Of a stretch of DNA of 64,000 nt, positions 1-8,533 are shown piece after piece. Origin of the DNA: Budvicia aquatica DSM 5075 = ATCC 35567. Its GTDB lineage: Bacteria > Pseudomonadota > Gammaproteobacteria > Enterobacterales > Enterobacteriaceae. The translations under genes and the position numbers were made by a program. The stretch spans positions 117,432 through 181,431 of the forward strand of contig NZ_ATYS01000009.1 of NCBI RefSeq assembly GCF_000427805.1. The letters run 5' to 3'. The notes below the pieces were generated by a model. It was not told where the DNA came from, made no database searches, and saw only the letters and a program-made list of their open reading frames with translations. Positions within the stretch are counted from its first letter, which is position 1, and each line of letters opens with the position of its first letter.

Positions 1-963
1 CGTACTTTCGATATAGGCAGTAACGGCTGAAGTACCCATATAGGCGCCGCCGACGGAGCTGATACTGTCAATGCACAATGATTTTTGCTGGTTGGGATAG
101 CAGCCTTTGTCATCGGCTAGTCCGGCTCTGTCCGTGACGGCGATCAGGGTGCCGGATGACTCAAACAAGTTAATCAGCATCACCGAAATAATGATTCCGG
201 CCAGCGACATATTCAGCGCGCCGCTCAAGTCAAGCTGACCAAAAACCGGCGAAATATCCGGTGGCGTGCTCATCACCCCTTTATACTGTACATCGCCCAG
301 CAGCCAGCCAATCAATGTGACTACCGCAAAAGAGATCAATACGGCAGCATGCAGGCCGCGATAGGCCAGAACCGCAATCAGCAAAAAGCCCAGGCTACCT
401 AAGACAAAAGGAATGGATTTCACATTGCCAATCGCCACCATAGTATCGGGATTCGCAACAACGATGCCGGCATTATGAAGTCCGATCAGCGCAATTAATA
501 AACCACAGCCGCTGCTGATACCAATGCGTAAGGAGAGGGGGATGTTGGAGACCATCCAGTAACGGACGCGAAACACCGATAATAAGAAAAACCCCACGGC
601 GCCGAGAAAGACAATGGTCATACCGGTTTGCCATGCCAGACCCATACCGGCAACCAAAACATAGGCAAAGTAGGCATTGATACCCATACCGGGTGCAACG
701 GCAATCGGTAGGTTGGCAATAAGCCCCATTAATATGCAACCGATTGCGGTGATAAGCGCAGTTGTAACGAAAACCGCTTTCATATCCATGCCGGCCGCAC
801 CGAGGATCTGTGGGTTAACAAAGATAACGTACACCATGGTGATGAAGGTCGTGAAGCTGGCAATAAGCTCAGTTCTGACCGTAGTACCGTGCTCTTCCAG
901 TTTAAATACCCGTTGTAACAATGAACGCTTTGTTATCGGTGCATTGGTAGCAATATCAGACAC
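1..963 (-). CDS. Adenine-type purine permease (AdeP/AdeQ family, NCS2/AzgA), C-terminus outside window
   Basis: Inner-membrane proton-coupled purine importer. The 321 residues present start with a short polar N-terminus followed by VFKLEEHGTTVRTE, a run of hydrophobic segments, the APGMGINAYFAY stretch and FESSGTLIAVTDRAG. These read as close matches to E. coli PurP/YieG and YicO, which are about 445 residues long, so roughly the last quarter lies beyond base 1. The start is a GTG at 963-961 with GGAG seven bases upstream; no ATG fits as well. A long leader precedes it, with a promoter covered by two PurR boxes at 1151-1186, which supports purine transport. Adenine rather than guanine/hypoxanthine specificity is inferred from overall resemblance. 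Confidence 0.88.
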   Translation of the reverse strand, partial: MSDIATNAPITKRSLLQRVFKLEEHGTTVRTELIASFTTFITMVYVIFVNPQILGAAGMDMKAVFVTTALITAIGCILMGLIANLPIAVAPGMGINAYFAYVLVAGMGLAWQTGMTIVFLGAVGFFLLSVFRVRYWMVSNIPLSLRIGISSGCGLLIALIGLHNAGIVVANPDTMVAIGNVKSIPFVLGSLGFLLIAVLAYRGLHAAVLISFAVVTLIGWLLGDVQYKGVMSTPPDISPVFGQLDLSGALNMSLAGIIISVMLINLFESSGTLIAVTDRAGLADDKGCYPNQQKSLCIDSISSVGGAYMGTSAVTAYIEST

Positions 964-1003
964 TTGCTTTCTCCAGAGACTGAACAATCATTAATTAAAT
1001 TGA

Positions 1004-1099
1004 TAAATTTCAGTATTTTATAAAAACCAAAAAGGCCACTACATTTTAAAGTGTAGCGGCACAACCGTATAGAAAAGGGGTATATAAAACTGAAATTTA
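1004..1099 (-). promoter_or_regulatory. Structured leader of the purine permease with terminator-like hairpin
   Basis: Read on the minus strand, 1060-1035 forms a hairpin (GCC-CTACA / TGTAG-GGC with one mismatch) followed by two T-runs at about 1033-1022, the form of an intrinsic terminator. It lies between the predicted promoter and the start codon. A second inverted repeat encloses it: TAAATTTCAG at 1004-1013 pairs with CTGAAATTTA at 1090-1099, and the flanking TATAAAA stretches extend the match. The two foldings compete for the T-run, as in an attenuator. No known purine riboswitch motif was seen. Confidence 0.4.
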
Positions 1100-1146
1100 A
1101 AGGTTAAAAACGAGCCGGGTAAATCGTGGTACTTATTATGTGGTGT

Positions 1147-1176
1147 ATCATAGCAATCGTTTACTTGAAATTGCAA
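1147..1176 (-). promoter_or_regulatory. Sigma70-type promoter of the purine permease
   Basis: On the minus strand a -35 box TTGCAA (1176-1171) is followed after 18 bases by a -10 box TATGAT (1152-1147). Transcription would begin near 1140, giving a leader of about 175 bases before the GTG start at 963. Both boxes are overlapped by PurR-like operators. Confidence 0.6.
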
Positions 1177-1186
1177 TCGTTTGCTT
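1151..1186. promoter_or_regulatory. Two tandem PurR operators over the permease promoter
   Basis: Bases 1151-1166 (TAGCAATCGTTTACTT) and 1171-1186 (TTGCAATCGTTTGCTT) each match 10 of the 11 defined positions of the PurR consensus ANGCAANCGNTTNCNT. Their centres are 20 bp apart, about two helical turns. The first overlaps the -10 region and the second the -35 box, an arrangement expected for repression by PurR bound to hypoxanthine or guanine. Confidence 0.75.
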
Positions 1187-1409
1187 AACATTCTTGAGAT
1201 TAAAGTTTCATCCGTGTTTTATCGAAGACAAGCAGCAAGTTGATACAGCAAGGAAACTTGATGGTTTGAAGGGCGATTTTATGGCAGAAAAATTTTTACG
1301 ACTGACAATCAACAATGCAACGGTAGGTAATCGTTATTCAGACTTCATATAAAACACACAGTAACCGATTAATCTGGCGGACATTATTTGTGATTAATGG
1401 ACTAACGTT

Positions 1410-2225
1410 ATGCGCAAGCCTTTATCTTGCTATCATCCGATTCTTTACTGGTTAAGAGTTCAGCAAAAACGGATTTTTCGCCGTTTGGCGTGGGCATGCT
1501 CATCTCGCCGTTATGCACAAGAGAAACGGCCGGATCAACGGCTGGACCATCGTTTTATCAAACATACTTCAAAACTTATTCGTCAATTAGGTGATAGTGA
1601 TATTGCTTTGCAACATAACAAAGTGATTAACCTGCGTCTGGCTACTGAGGCTATCGGTGGCATTATTATCGGCCCGGGGGAATACTTTTCTTTCTGTCAG
1701 TTAGTCGGAAAGCCCAGCCGTGAGCGGGGATTTGTTGAGGGCATGGAACTATCATTTGGTGAAGCTCGCAGCGGGATTGGCGGAGGGATTTGCCAACTGA
1801 GTAATTTAATCCACTGGATGGCGATGCATTCACCGCTGGTGGTGATTGAACGGGCAAATCATAGCTTTGACCCTTTTCCTGATGAAGGGCGGGTGCTGCC
1901 CTTTGGTTCCGGTGCGGCGATATTTTATAACTACATTGACTTAGTGTTGCATAATCCGACCGAAGATAGCTTCCAACTGGTATTTAACGTGGCTGAACAT
2001 CAGCTGGAAGGGGAGCTTTTATGCTCCAAGCCTCGTACGGTGAAATATCATATTTATCAGAAAGCGCATCGTTTTGTTGGTAGAGGAAAACGTATTTACC
2101 GGCAAAATGAAATTTGGCGGGATATATCAACTAAAGGTCAGGAACCCATAGTGTTGCACTCCGAGTGCTTATATCAGAATGATGTGATCGTGAAGTATGA
2201 TGTCGCAGAGGCGCGGATAGAGTAA
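1410..2225 (+). CDS. VanW family protein
   Basis: The 271-residue protein carries a VanW-type domain over roughly residues 55-200, seen in the stretch from GPGEYFSF through RSGIGGGICQLSN to NHSFDPFPDEGRVLPFGSGA. VanW was named from glycopeptide-resistance clusters of Gram-positive bacteria, but its biochemical role is not established and stand-alone copies are common in other bacteria. The basic N-terminus (several Arg in the first 40 residues) has no clear signal peptide. No other van gene is nearby, so resistance cannot be inferred. It stands alone between the purine permease and the convergent allS gene. Confidence 0.8.
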   Translation: MRKPLSCYHPILYWLRVQQKRIFRRLAWACSSRRYAQEKRPDQRLDHRFIKHTSKLIRQLGDSDIALQHNKVINLRLATEAIGGIIIGPGEYFSFCQLVGKPSRERGFVEGMELSFGEARSGIGGGICQLSNLIHWMAMHSPLVVIERANHSFDPFPDEGRVLPFGSGAAIFYNYIDLVLHNPTEDSFQLVFNVAEHQLEGELLCSKPRTVKYHIYQKAHRFVGRGKRIYRQNEIWRDISTKGQEPIVLHSECLYQNDVIVKYDVAEARIE

Positions 2226-2245
2226 GTGACGGACAGCTGGCTGGA

Positions 2246-2277
2246 ATGAAGGGCAAAGCTGAAAGCCAGCCCTTCAT
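2246..2277. terminator. Hairpin between convergent vanW-like gene and allS
   Basis: ATGAAGGGC at 2246-2254 pairs with GCCCTTCAT at 2269-2277 around a 14-base loop. It lies between two converging genes, where a bidirectional terminator is expected, but there is no strong T-run on either side. Confidence 0.4.
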
Positions 2278-2285
2278 CGATGTGA

Positions 2286-3224
2286 TTAAACCTTACTTTT
2301 AGCGCTTCCCGGCGTAATCAAATCTAAAAACCCTTTAATCAAAGGATCGTTTGTTTCAAACAGTGAAACGATATGCTGCACTATTTGGCCGTCTTTCTCA
2401 TTATTCCATGCAAGTGATAGCTGAGAAGGCTGGCGGCTGTTTTGGATATTCTTAGTAATTAACTGGCCCGAATCTAAATAAGGTTGGCACAGTTTACGCG
2501 GTAGAAAACCAACGCCGAGCCCGTTGAGGTGGCACTGCAGCTTGCTGTCTAAGTCGGGCACTTTAATTTCTTTTTGCCCCGGAAGTAGCCAGGCGACGCG
2601 CTTAGTGAGATTTTTTGAGGTATCTTCAACGTTGATAGCCGGATAAGGTCGCATCATCTCTTCCGTTAGCGTATCCGCTCCTTTGGCTAACGGATGGTTC
2701 GGCGACATAACAAAGATCCACTCAACGTCGCCAAGGGAGAGAATATTAATATTATTCGACAGAGACTCGCTGCCGGTGGCACCAATAGCTAACTGGCAAT
2801 CGCCATACAGTAGATTATCCCAAACGCCCATGTAGATCTGGCAGGAAACCTGAAACTGGGTAAATGGAAATTTTTGATGCAAATAACACAGCAGGGCGGC
2901 GCAGCTTTCATTGTTATACAGCAGGTTGTTCACAACAATGTTGACCTGCCGCTCAATGCCATCGGTGATTTGCCGCAGTTCATTGGGAACGCTGTCTAGC
3001 CACGATAGCCACATCCGGCACTGGTCTAGTAAGTGTAGCCCCGCGGGCGTAAGGGAAACGCTGCGGGTTGTACGTAAAAAAAGTTGGGTACCGACGTCGT
3101 CTTCCAGCGTTTTTATGCGGTAACTGATGGCGGCGGGAGTTTTATGCAGCAGTTCTGCTGCCTTAGAGAAGCTACTGCATTCGGCAACTTTAATAAATGA
3201 GCGGATAGTATCGTGATCTAACAT
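2286..3224 (-). CDS. allS: LysR-type activator AllS of allantoin/allantoate genes
   Basis: The 312-residue LysR regulator has an N-terminal winged helix-turn-helix at about residues 1-60 (FSKAAELLHKTPAAISYRIKTLE) and a co-inducer-binding domain in the remainder. Runs such as IYMGVWDNLLY, TKRVAWLLPGQKEI and GVGFLPRKLCQ closely match E. coli AllS, which activates allDCE under anaerobic growth on allantoin. It lies 3 kb from its presumed targets, separated by two transporter genes. The assignment is strong because the allD-allC-allE and allF-allG-allH operons are in the same window. The start at 3224 is the only sensible ATG. Confidence 0.9.
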   Translation of the reverse strand: MLDHDTIRSFIKVAECSSFSKAAELLHKTPAAISYRIKTLEDDVGTQLFLRTTRSVSLTPAGLHLLDQCRMWLSWLDSVPNELRQITDGIERQVNIVVNNLLYNNESCAALLCYLHQKFPFTQFQVSCQIYMGVWDNLLYGDCQLAIGATGSESLSNNINILSLGDVEWIFVMSPNHPLAKGADTLTEEMMRPYPAINVEDTSKNLTKRVAWLLPGQKEIKVPDLDSKLQCHLNGLGVGFLPRKLCQPYLDSGQLITKNIQNSRQPSQLSLAWNNEKDGQIVQHIVSLFETNDPLIKGFLDLITPGSAKSKV

Positions 3225-3965
3225 TAAATAGCCTTATGGTTTTTCGCCAAGTTGTCGCTGCAGGTGCTCGCTTTCCAGACTCTTTAGTATCATAAAAGCT
3301 CATTTTTTTCGATTGGTCTAATCAGTTGTTATGAGCTGCGTCGCAAATTAACATCAAGCAATGAGTGTATTTATTCTAAATGGCGTCTGACGCGGGCCGA
3401 AAATAATTAAAATAATAAACTCCAGAGGAATATAATGAAGTTGTTACAACCAGTAAGCTCAAGTTATAAATAGTAAAGCAGCAGCGGTAGATATCAAGTA
3501 AATTAAGCGGGTTCTTGGCTATGAAAATGGGTCATATATCACACATTAAAATAGTACCATTTATTTTGTGGTTAATAAGTGGCATTGTGGCTGTTGCTAT
3601 TGCAGATATCGCTCTCGATATTTTAATTTAAATATATCTTATTGTTCTTATTGGGGTTTGCTTAATTATTAAAATAAACTTATTAATTAAATTACCTATA
3701 GCAATATTTTTTTATCAATATCATTTATTTTTGAAAGTGTGTAATACCGCTAATATTTTATATCTGCGTTTAGTTAATATGTCGCCAAGAAAATAATTAT
3801 GGGAAGGATTATTTCAATGAGAAACGGCACACTTATAGCTGAATCGAGTCTATCGCCTATTCTGATTTATTTAAATTATCTAGTTAATCAAATTATGAAC
3901 AATCAGAACAATAATCAACGCTGAAATCTGAATGTATCATTAGTATCTGAGTGAGCGATAAAATA
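3225..3965. other. Long intergenic region upstream of allS and the DAACS transporter
   Basis: About 740 A+T-rich bases separate the divergent allS and the dicarboxylate-type transporter. They probably hold both promoters. Three short reading frames can be seen: 3435-3473 (12 codons behind a good AGAGGAA site), 3521-3631 (36 codons, hydrophobic), and one starting at 3798 (41 codons, polar C-terminus). None has a recognised homologue. I could not identify a specific operator. Confidence 0.5.
3521..3631 (+). CDS. Possible small membrane protein (36 aa)
   Basis: An ATG frame encodes 36 residues with a polar N-terminus (MKMGHISHIK) and one continuous hydrophobic segment (residues about 11-34), the usual form of a small single-pass membrane protein. 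The ribosome-binding site is weak (AGCGGG 10 bases upstream). It lies in the allS-transporter gap. It may be a chance frame in A+T-rich DNA. Confidence 0.22.
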   Translation: MKMGHISHIKIVPFILWLISGIVAVAIADIALDILI

Positions 3966-5216
3966 ATGAAGATAAAAAATATATCAATGACCACAATGAT
4001 TATGATTGCCATGGTACTCGGAATTGTATCAGGAATCGTGGTAGGTCCGGCTATCGGTAATATTCGCGCGATTGGTGATATTTTCCTGCGTTTGATACAA
4101 ATGACGGTTGTTATATTAGTCATGGGAGCCGTTATTGAAGCGGTCGGCCAGATAGCGCCTAAGGATTTAGGTAAGCTGGGCGGCAAGATATTTTCTTTAT
4201 TTATGATCTCTACCGTTATTTCCGCCATTATCGGCATTATTTTAGCTGAGATCATTCAGCCGGGAGCGGGCATTGACGTTAAATTGACCTCCGCTACCGA
4301 TATTGTGGCACCGCAACAAACCATCTATGAGATGGTTGTGAACTTTTTTCCTAAAAATATTATAGAGGCCATGACTGCCGGCAATATGATTCAATGCATT
4401 GTTTTTTCTTTACTTTTTGGTATGGCCCTAAGTTTATATAGCCATAATACCAATGATAAACGGATATTGGATTCGATTAAAACCTTCAATATTATTATTT
4501 TGGGGGTCGTTAAGCTGGTTATGAAGATGGCCCCGTTAGGGATATTTGCACTATTAGCCTGGGTAACCGGAACCATTGGTCTACAGGTGATGGTGCCATT
4601 GATGAAGTTCCTTATCTGTATGGCAGTGGGAACGGTCATTATTCTGTTTCTTTTTATTACCCTAACGGCAATGTATGCCAAGGTAAGCCCGCTAAAGCTG
4701 GCGGGTAAAGTTTGGCGGATGGGGGTTGTTGCGTTTACCACAACGTCATCCGCTATCAGTTTACCGGTGAAGATGGAAGATTCAGAACAAAAAATTGGCG
4801 TCAGCAAGCGTATCTCTCAGTTAGTTAATCCGCTGGGTATGGCGCTGAACAGTAACGGACTGTCACTGTTTCTGGCGATTTCCTGCATTACGCTGGCTCA
4901 GTTTTACCATCTCGAAATGTCTCTGGTTTTTCTGATCCAGATTATTGTTCTTTCTACATTAGCGACGCTGGGCACGGTAGTCGTGCCCGGTGGCGGCCTG
5001 GTTGCTTTAGCCATTGTTTTACCTTCAATGGGATTACCGTTGGAAAGCATCGCGTTATTAGCCGGTATTGATTGGTTCTCAGGTATGTTCCGCACGGTAT
5101 TAAACGTGGTTGATGATGCGCTGATTGCGTTGATTATCGCCGTTGGTGAAGATGAATTTGATCGTGATATTTTTGATGGAAAGAGTGCGGACATTGCGTT
5201 GAACAGCGGTAACTGA
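3966..5216 (+). CDS. Dicarboxylate/amino acid:cation symporter (DAACS family)
   Basis: A polytopic inner-membrane carrier of 416 residues. The substrate-binding half shows family motifs: TTTSSAISLP (the serine-rich re-entrant loop), LNSNGLSLF in place of the usual NMDGT-type motif, VVPGGGLV, and DWFSGMFRTVLNVVDDA near the C-terminus. The family imports anions such as glutamate, aspartate or C4-dicarboxylates with sodium or protons. Its place between allS and the allantoate genes suggests an anionic purine catabolite as substrate, but this is inference. An upstream in-frame GTG at 3951 would add five residues; ATG 3966 was chosen because the hydrophobic segment begins soon after it. Confidence 0.82.
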   Translation: MKIKNISMTTMIMIAMVLGIVSGIVVGPAIGNIRAIGDIFLRLIQMTVVILVMGAVIEAVGQIAPKDLGKLGGKIFSLFMISTVISAIIGIILAEIIQPGAGIDVKLTSATDIVAPQQTIYEMVVNFFPKNIIEAMTAGNMIQCIVFSLLFGMALSLYSHNTNDKRILDSIKTFNIIILGVVKLVMKMAPLGIFALLAWVTGTIGLQVMVPLMKFLICMAVGTVIILFLFITLTAMYAKVSPLKLAGKVWRMGVVAFTTTSSAISLPVKMEDSEQKIGVSKRISQLVNPLGMALNSNGLSLFLAISCITLAQFYHLEMSLVFLIQIIVLSTLATLGTVVVPGGGLVALAIVLPSMGLPLESIALLAGIDWFSGMFRTVLNVVDDALIALIIAVGEDEFDRDIFDGKSADIALNSGN

Positions 5217-5303
5217 TAGCAGAGACTCGATTGATGGCAAAGCCGTTTTATTGAGTCTCAATGCGAGTTTCGTCCGCAGTCCAATATATACGCCTTGAGA
5301 ATA

Positions 5304-5343
5304 AATATAGTCCTTGCTACCTCGCGGGGACTATATTGTTTTA
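5304..5343 (+). terminator. Intrinsic terminator after the DAACS transporter
   Basis: AATATAGTCC (5304-5313) pairs with GGGACTATATT (5327-5337) around a C/G-rich loop and is followed by TGTTTTAG. It lies about 90 bases after the transporter stop codon and before the next gene. Confidence 0.55.
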
Positions 5344-5444
5344 GCCTTGTTTAAAAATGCCTTTTCGGCAGAATCACACGACGAAAAAGTACCATAATCG
5401 CCTGCGCCTGTAATATATTCGTTGATATATAAGCAGGGGGCGAG

Positions 5445-6362
5445 ATGAATTATATTTTTTTATTTTTGGCAGCCGTCTTTTGGGGAGGCAATTATGTGGT
5501 GGGGCGGATTCTGGTTGAGGACACGAATCCCTTCTTGCTATCGGCGTTACGCTGGCTATTTACCGCCATACTGCTAACGATGATATACCATAAACAGCTA
5601 CGCACTAACCTAACGCTTATCATCGGGAGTTTGAGAACAATTGCCTGCCTGTCTATTTTGGGACAGGTGTTATTTCCGTTAACGCTCTATATCGGGCTGC
5701 AATATACCACTTCACTTAATGCCGCTGTTTATATGTCAGCAACGCCCTGTGTCGTATTGGTAATTAACCGGCTGGTATTTAATGATAGCGTCACTAAAGC
5801 GAATATATTTGGGGTTATCATCAGTACCGTTGGCGTCCTTTACTTATTATTCAAAGGTAATTTTCTTGATTTAGAACAGCTCGCCGACAATATTAATCAA
5901 GGCGATTTTTGGGCTATAGCTTCTGCCTTAAGCTGGGCGTTTTACTGTTCGTTTTTGCGAACCAAAGATCGGCGTATCAGCGGCTATGCTTTCGTCACTT
6001 CATCGTCGATTATTGGGGCATTAATCTTAATACCTGCCGCTATTGGCTACTATTTAACGTTTGATATGCCGCCTTTGGTGGTTAACATTTCACAATTAGC
6101 GAATAACCCCAATTTTCTGCTTGGCCTGGCCTATCTGGTGGTTTTTCCGTCGTGGCTTTCTTACCTGTTTTGGCACAAAGGCATTATGGCCTTAGGCGCC
6201 ACTCGGGGTGAAATTTTTACCCACGTCATTCCGCTGTCGGGTGGCATTATGAGCATTATATTTCTGGGTGCGCCGGTGAGCTATTATCACTTAGTCAGCG
6301 CCTTATTTATTCTGTGCGGGATTTATTTATGTTCGGTAAAACGGCCGCTACGATCGCGATAG
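5445..6362 (+). CDS. EamA/DMT-superfamily transporter
   Basis: The 305-residue protein has ten predicted membrane segments arranged as two EamA repeats (first half to about residue 135, second half 150-295). It begins with FLAAVFWGGNYVVGR, the typical start of an EamA permease. Members export or import amino acids, nucleobases and other metabolites; the substrate cannot be read from sequence. It lies between the DAACS carrier and allE with a G-rich ribosome-binding site just upstream, and converges on the leftward all operon. A role in export or uptake of purine-degradation intermediates is possible only by context. Confidence 0.8.
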   Translation: MNYIFLFLAAVFWGGNYVVGRILVEDTNPFLLSALRWLFTAILLTMIYHKQLRTNLTLIIGSLRTIACLSILGQVLFPLTLYIGLQYTTSLNAAVYMSATPCVVLVINRLVFNDSVTKANIFGVIISTVGVLYLLFKGNFLDLEQLADNINQGDFWAIASALSWAFYCSFLRTKDRRISGYAFVTSSSIIGALILIPAAIGYYLTFDMPPLVVNISQLANNPNFLLGLAYLVVFPSWLSYLFWHKGIMALGATRGEIFTHVIPLSGGIMSIIFLGAPVSYYHLVSALFILCGIYLCSVKRPLRSR

Positions 6363-6381
6363 CTTTATCTAAAGAAAATAA

Positions 6382-6407
6382 AAACGGCCACCGTTAAGTG
6401 GCCGTTT
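6382..6407. terminator. Terminator between the EamA gene and allE
   Basis: AACGGCCAC and GTGGCCGTT form a nine-pair stem with a six-base loop. On the minus strand it is followed by TTTTTATTTTC, a good T-run for ending the allD-allC-MFS-allE transcript; on the plus strand the run is only TTT. Confidence 0.75.
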
Positions 6408-6435
6408 GGCGTAAGGTTGCAGGGCGTTAGCTTAA

Positions 6436-7224
6436 TTACAGCTCGGCATCCCGGTTACAGTCTTTGGAATATATATAGCTAAAAGGTTCATCGGTTCCTA
6501 CCGCATATCCGGCCTGTAAACAGTAAGCGGCCATAAAGATATAGTCGCCTTTTTTAACCGGTATCCATTCATTATCTAGGTTGTACATACCTGCACCACT
6601 TAGAATATAGGCACCGTGCTCCTGAATATGGGTTTCGATATAACCATGGCTGGCGCCCGGCTCAAAGCTCAAAATATGCATATTCATATCAAAGCCCAAA
6701 TGCTTAGGCAGGAAGTCTTGCAGAATAACGTTGCTCATGCCTTCATAATGGATTTTTTCCAGATTATTGGCATTACCTGAAACAACCTCAGCAGAATGAC
6801 CGGCTAGCGGTGAGTACTTTCTCTTATACAGGAATAACTGACTATTTTTGTCGCCGTTATTATTCTTCAGGTACATCATGGTACCCGCCGGACAATAGAG
6901 ATAACCGCCGGTGGATAGATCAAACGGCTGCTCTCCGGCAGAAGCCTTAATGTTGCCATCGATAACATAGACAAAGGTTTCAACGCCTTCAGCTCCGTAG
7001 CCTGCTTCATTACGACCGTTAGGCAACATAGTGACGATATAGTCGACAAAGGTCGCCCCCAGCTTGGGTGAGGACAGAATGGTGACATCACACTCTTCAA
7101 ACCCGGGCACGATATTCTTCACTAAACCATCAGTTGGAATTAACGCATAGTTTTCACGTTTAATTACCGCTCGGGATGCCAACAGATCGCGCGGATAGCC
7201 CGTATTATTATTGAAATAACCCAT
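6436..7224 (-). CDS. allE: (S)-ureidoglycine aminohydrolase AllE
   Basis: Converts (S)-ureidoglycine, the product of AllC, to (S)-ureidoglycolate with release of ammonia; a Mn-dependent bicupin enzyme in the cytoplasm. The 262-residue protein contains two cupin halves. The C-terminal one carries PGASHGYIETHIQEHGAYILSG, with the metal-binding His and Glu residues. It ends in YSKDCNRDAEL, nearly as in E. coli YlbA/AllE (261 residues). ATG 7224 was chosen over an upstream TTG because GGAG sits six bases before it and the family starts MGY. Last gene of the leftward operon. Confidence 0.93.
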   Translation of the reverse strand: MGYFNNNTGYPRDLLASRAVIKRENYALIPTDGLVKNIVPGFEECDVTILSSPKLGATFVDYIVTMLPNGRNEAGYGAEGVETFVYVIDGNIKASAGEQPFDLSTGGYLYCPAGTMMYLKNNNGDKNSQLFLYKRKYSPLAGHSAEVVSGNANNLEKIHYEGMSNVILQDFLPKHLGFDMNMHILSFEPGASHGYIETHIQEHGAYILSGAGMYNLDNEWIPVKKGDYIFMAAYCLQAGYAVGTDEPFSYIYSKDCNRDAEL

Positions 7225-7271
7225 GTTCAACTCCTATAAGAAACAAATCTTGTTACTCAGTATTAATTAAA

Positions 7272-8522
7272 TTATTTACTCTTCTTCAGGTTAGAGAAGA
7301 AGAATACGGCGGTACCGACTACCAGAATAATGGCCGAAATATAGAAGCCCATCTGCTTTGAACCCAACTGATCTGAGATTACGCCGGTTAAGAACGGGGC
7401 GATAACCGATGAACTCATGCCAAAGAAGTTGAATACGCCGAAAGAGGTGCCGTATCCGGTTTTTGGTGCATGGTCAGCGACATAAGAAATCAGAATTGGC
7501 TCAACGGCTAATTTACCTAGCAGTCCGTACAGAATCAGACCGATCAGTAAGATGGTTGAATTTGGTGCAATAACGGTGACGATCAGCATCACTGCCGCAC
7601 AGATCTCAAGGAAAATAATCAGACCGACTTTTCTGTCGCGGAATTTATCAGACATGCGGCTAAAGAACAGGGCACCCGGAATCGCAGAGAAAGCCACCAG
7701 GGCAGATGAGAAACCGATAGCGACGCCTTCAAAACCGCGTTCCTGCTGTAAGAAGGATGGTAACCAGGTAACCACCATATAGTAGCCGTAGCAGGTAGCG
7801 AAATAGATGATGTAGGCTGCGATCATCTTGGAGGTAAACAGGTTTGCTTTTCCTCCGGCGGTTACCGGTGAGTCAGGCATATTTGCACTGGTGGAAACTG
7901 CCGGTTTCTCTTCTTTTGGCGGAGTTTTGATCACAATGGCAAAAACTAACACCATCAGGAACAGTATTGCGGCAATCATATACAACATGATTTGCCAGTC
8001 CATCTTCAGGCTTTTTACAAAAAAGCTCGAAGCAATCAGACCAATACCCATACCAACGGCTGAACCGCTGTTGATAATCGCCGTTGCCAGACCGCGGCGT
8101 TCGGCAGGAATATTTTTTGATGACAGGGAATAGGCTGAACCATAGTAAGAACCACAACCGATACCCGCCATCAGGCTACCTAAATATACCATCGACAGGC
8201 TAGAGGCATTACCAATCACTAATGCTGCCGCGGTGAATAACAGGAATCCGGGGATTAATACCACTTTTTGGCCAAATCTGTCGACCAGCATACCTGCCGG
8301 TATTTGCATACCGGTATAGGCAAAAAAGTAGAAGCTGGCTATCAGCCCCATTTCGGCATTGGATGTAACGTTCAGAGAGGCTTGGATTTCTGGAAATATC
8401 GGAGTTAATACTGACCGATAGATCCAGATAGAGACCCAACCAAGGCAGAGAATAATAACGATCTTGTGCCAGTATTGGATACCACCACTTTTTACATTTT
8501 GATCTACGCTGTCCATTTGCAT
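7272..8522 (-). CDS. MFS transporter in the allantoate operon
   Basis: A 416-residue major-facilitator permease with twelve predicted membrane segments. The segment-2/3 loop reads GMLVDRFGQK, the typical MFS signature; a charged central loop follows segment six. It lies between allC and allE with only 11 bases after the allC stop, so it is cotranscribed with enzymes that act on allantoate and its products. E. coli has no MFS gene at this point (its allantoin permease is the unrelated NCS1-type YbbW). Allantoate or ureidoglycolate uptake is therefore the best guess, from context alone. Confidence 0.82.
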   Translation of the reverse strand: MQMDSVDQNVKSGGIQYWHKIVIILCLGWVSIWIYRSVLTPIFPEIQASLNVTSNAEMGLIASFYFFAYTGMQIPAGMLVDRFGQKVVLIPGFLLFTAAALVIGNASSLSMVYLGSLMAGIGCGSYYGSAYSLSSKNIPAERRGLATAIINSGSAVGMGIGLIASSFFVKSLKMDWQIMLYMIAAILFLMVLVFAIVIKTPPKEEKPAVSTSANMPDSPVTAGGKANLFTSKMIAAYIIYFATCYGYYMVVTWLPSFLQQERGFEGVAIGFSSALVAFSAIPGALFFSRMSDKFRDRKVGLIIFLEICAAVMLIVTVIAPNSTILLIGLILYGLLGKLAVEPILISYVADHAPKTGYGTSFGVFNFFGMSSSVIAPFLTGVISDQLGSKQMGFYISAIILVVGTAVFFFSNLKKSK

Positions 8523-8533
8523 AATGTGAGTCT

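Noticed and set aside
1140..1352. 70-codon plus-strand frame upstream of the vanW-like gene
   Set aside because: It runs over the two PurR boxes and the minus-strand promoter, has no ribosome-binding site and encodes nothing recognisable.
1410..2225. Glycopeptide-resistance role for the VanW-like protein
   Set aside because: No vanH, vanA, vanX or two-component genes are nearby, and VanW is not needed for resistance; the name reflects only the domain.
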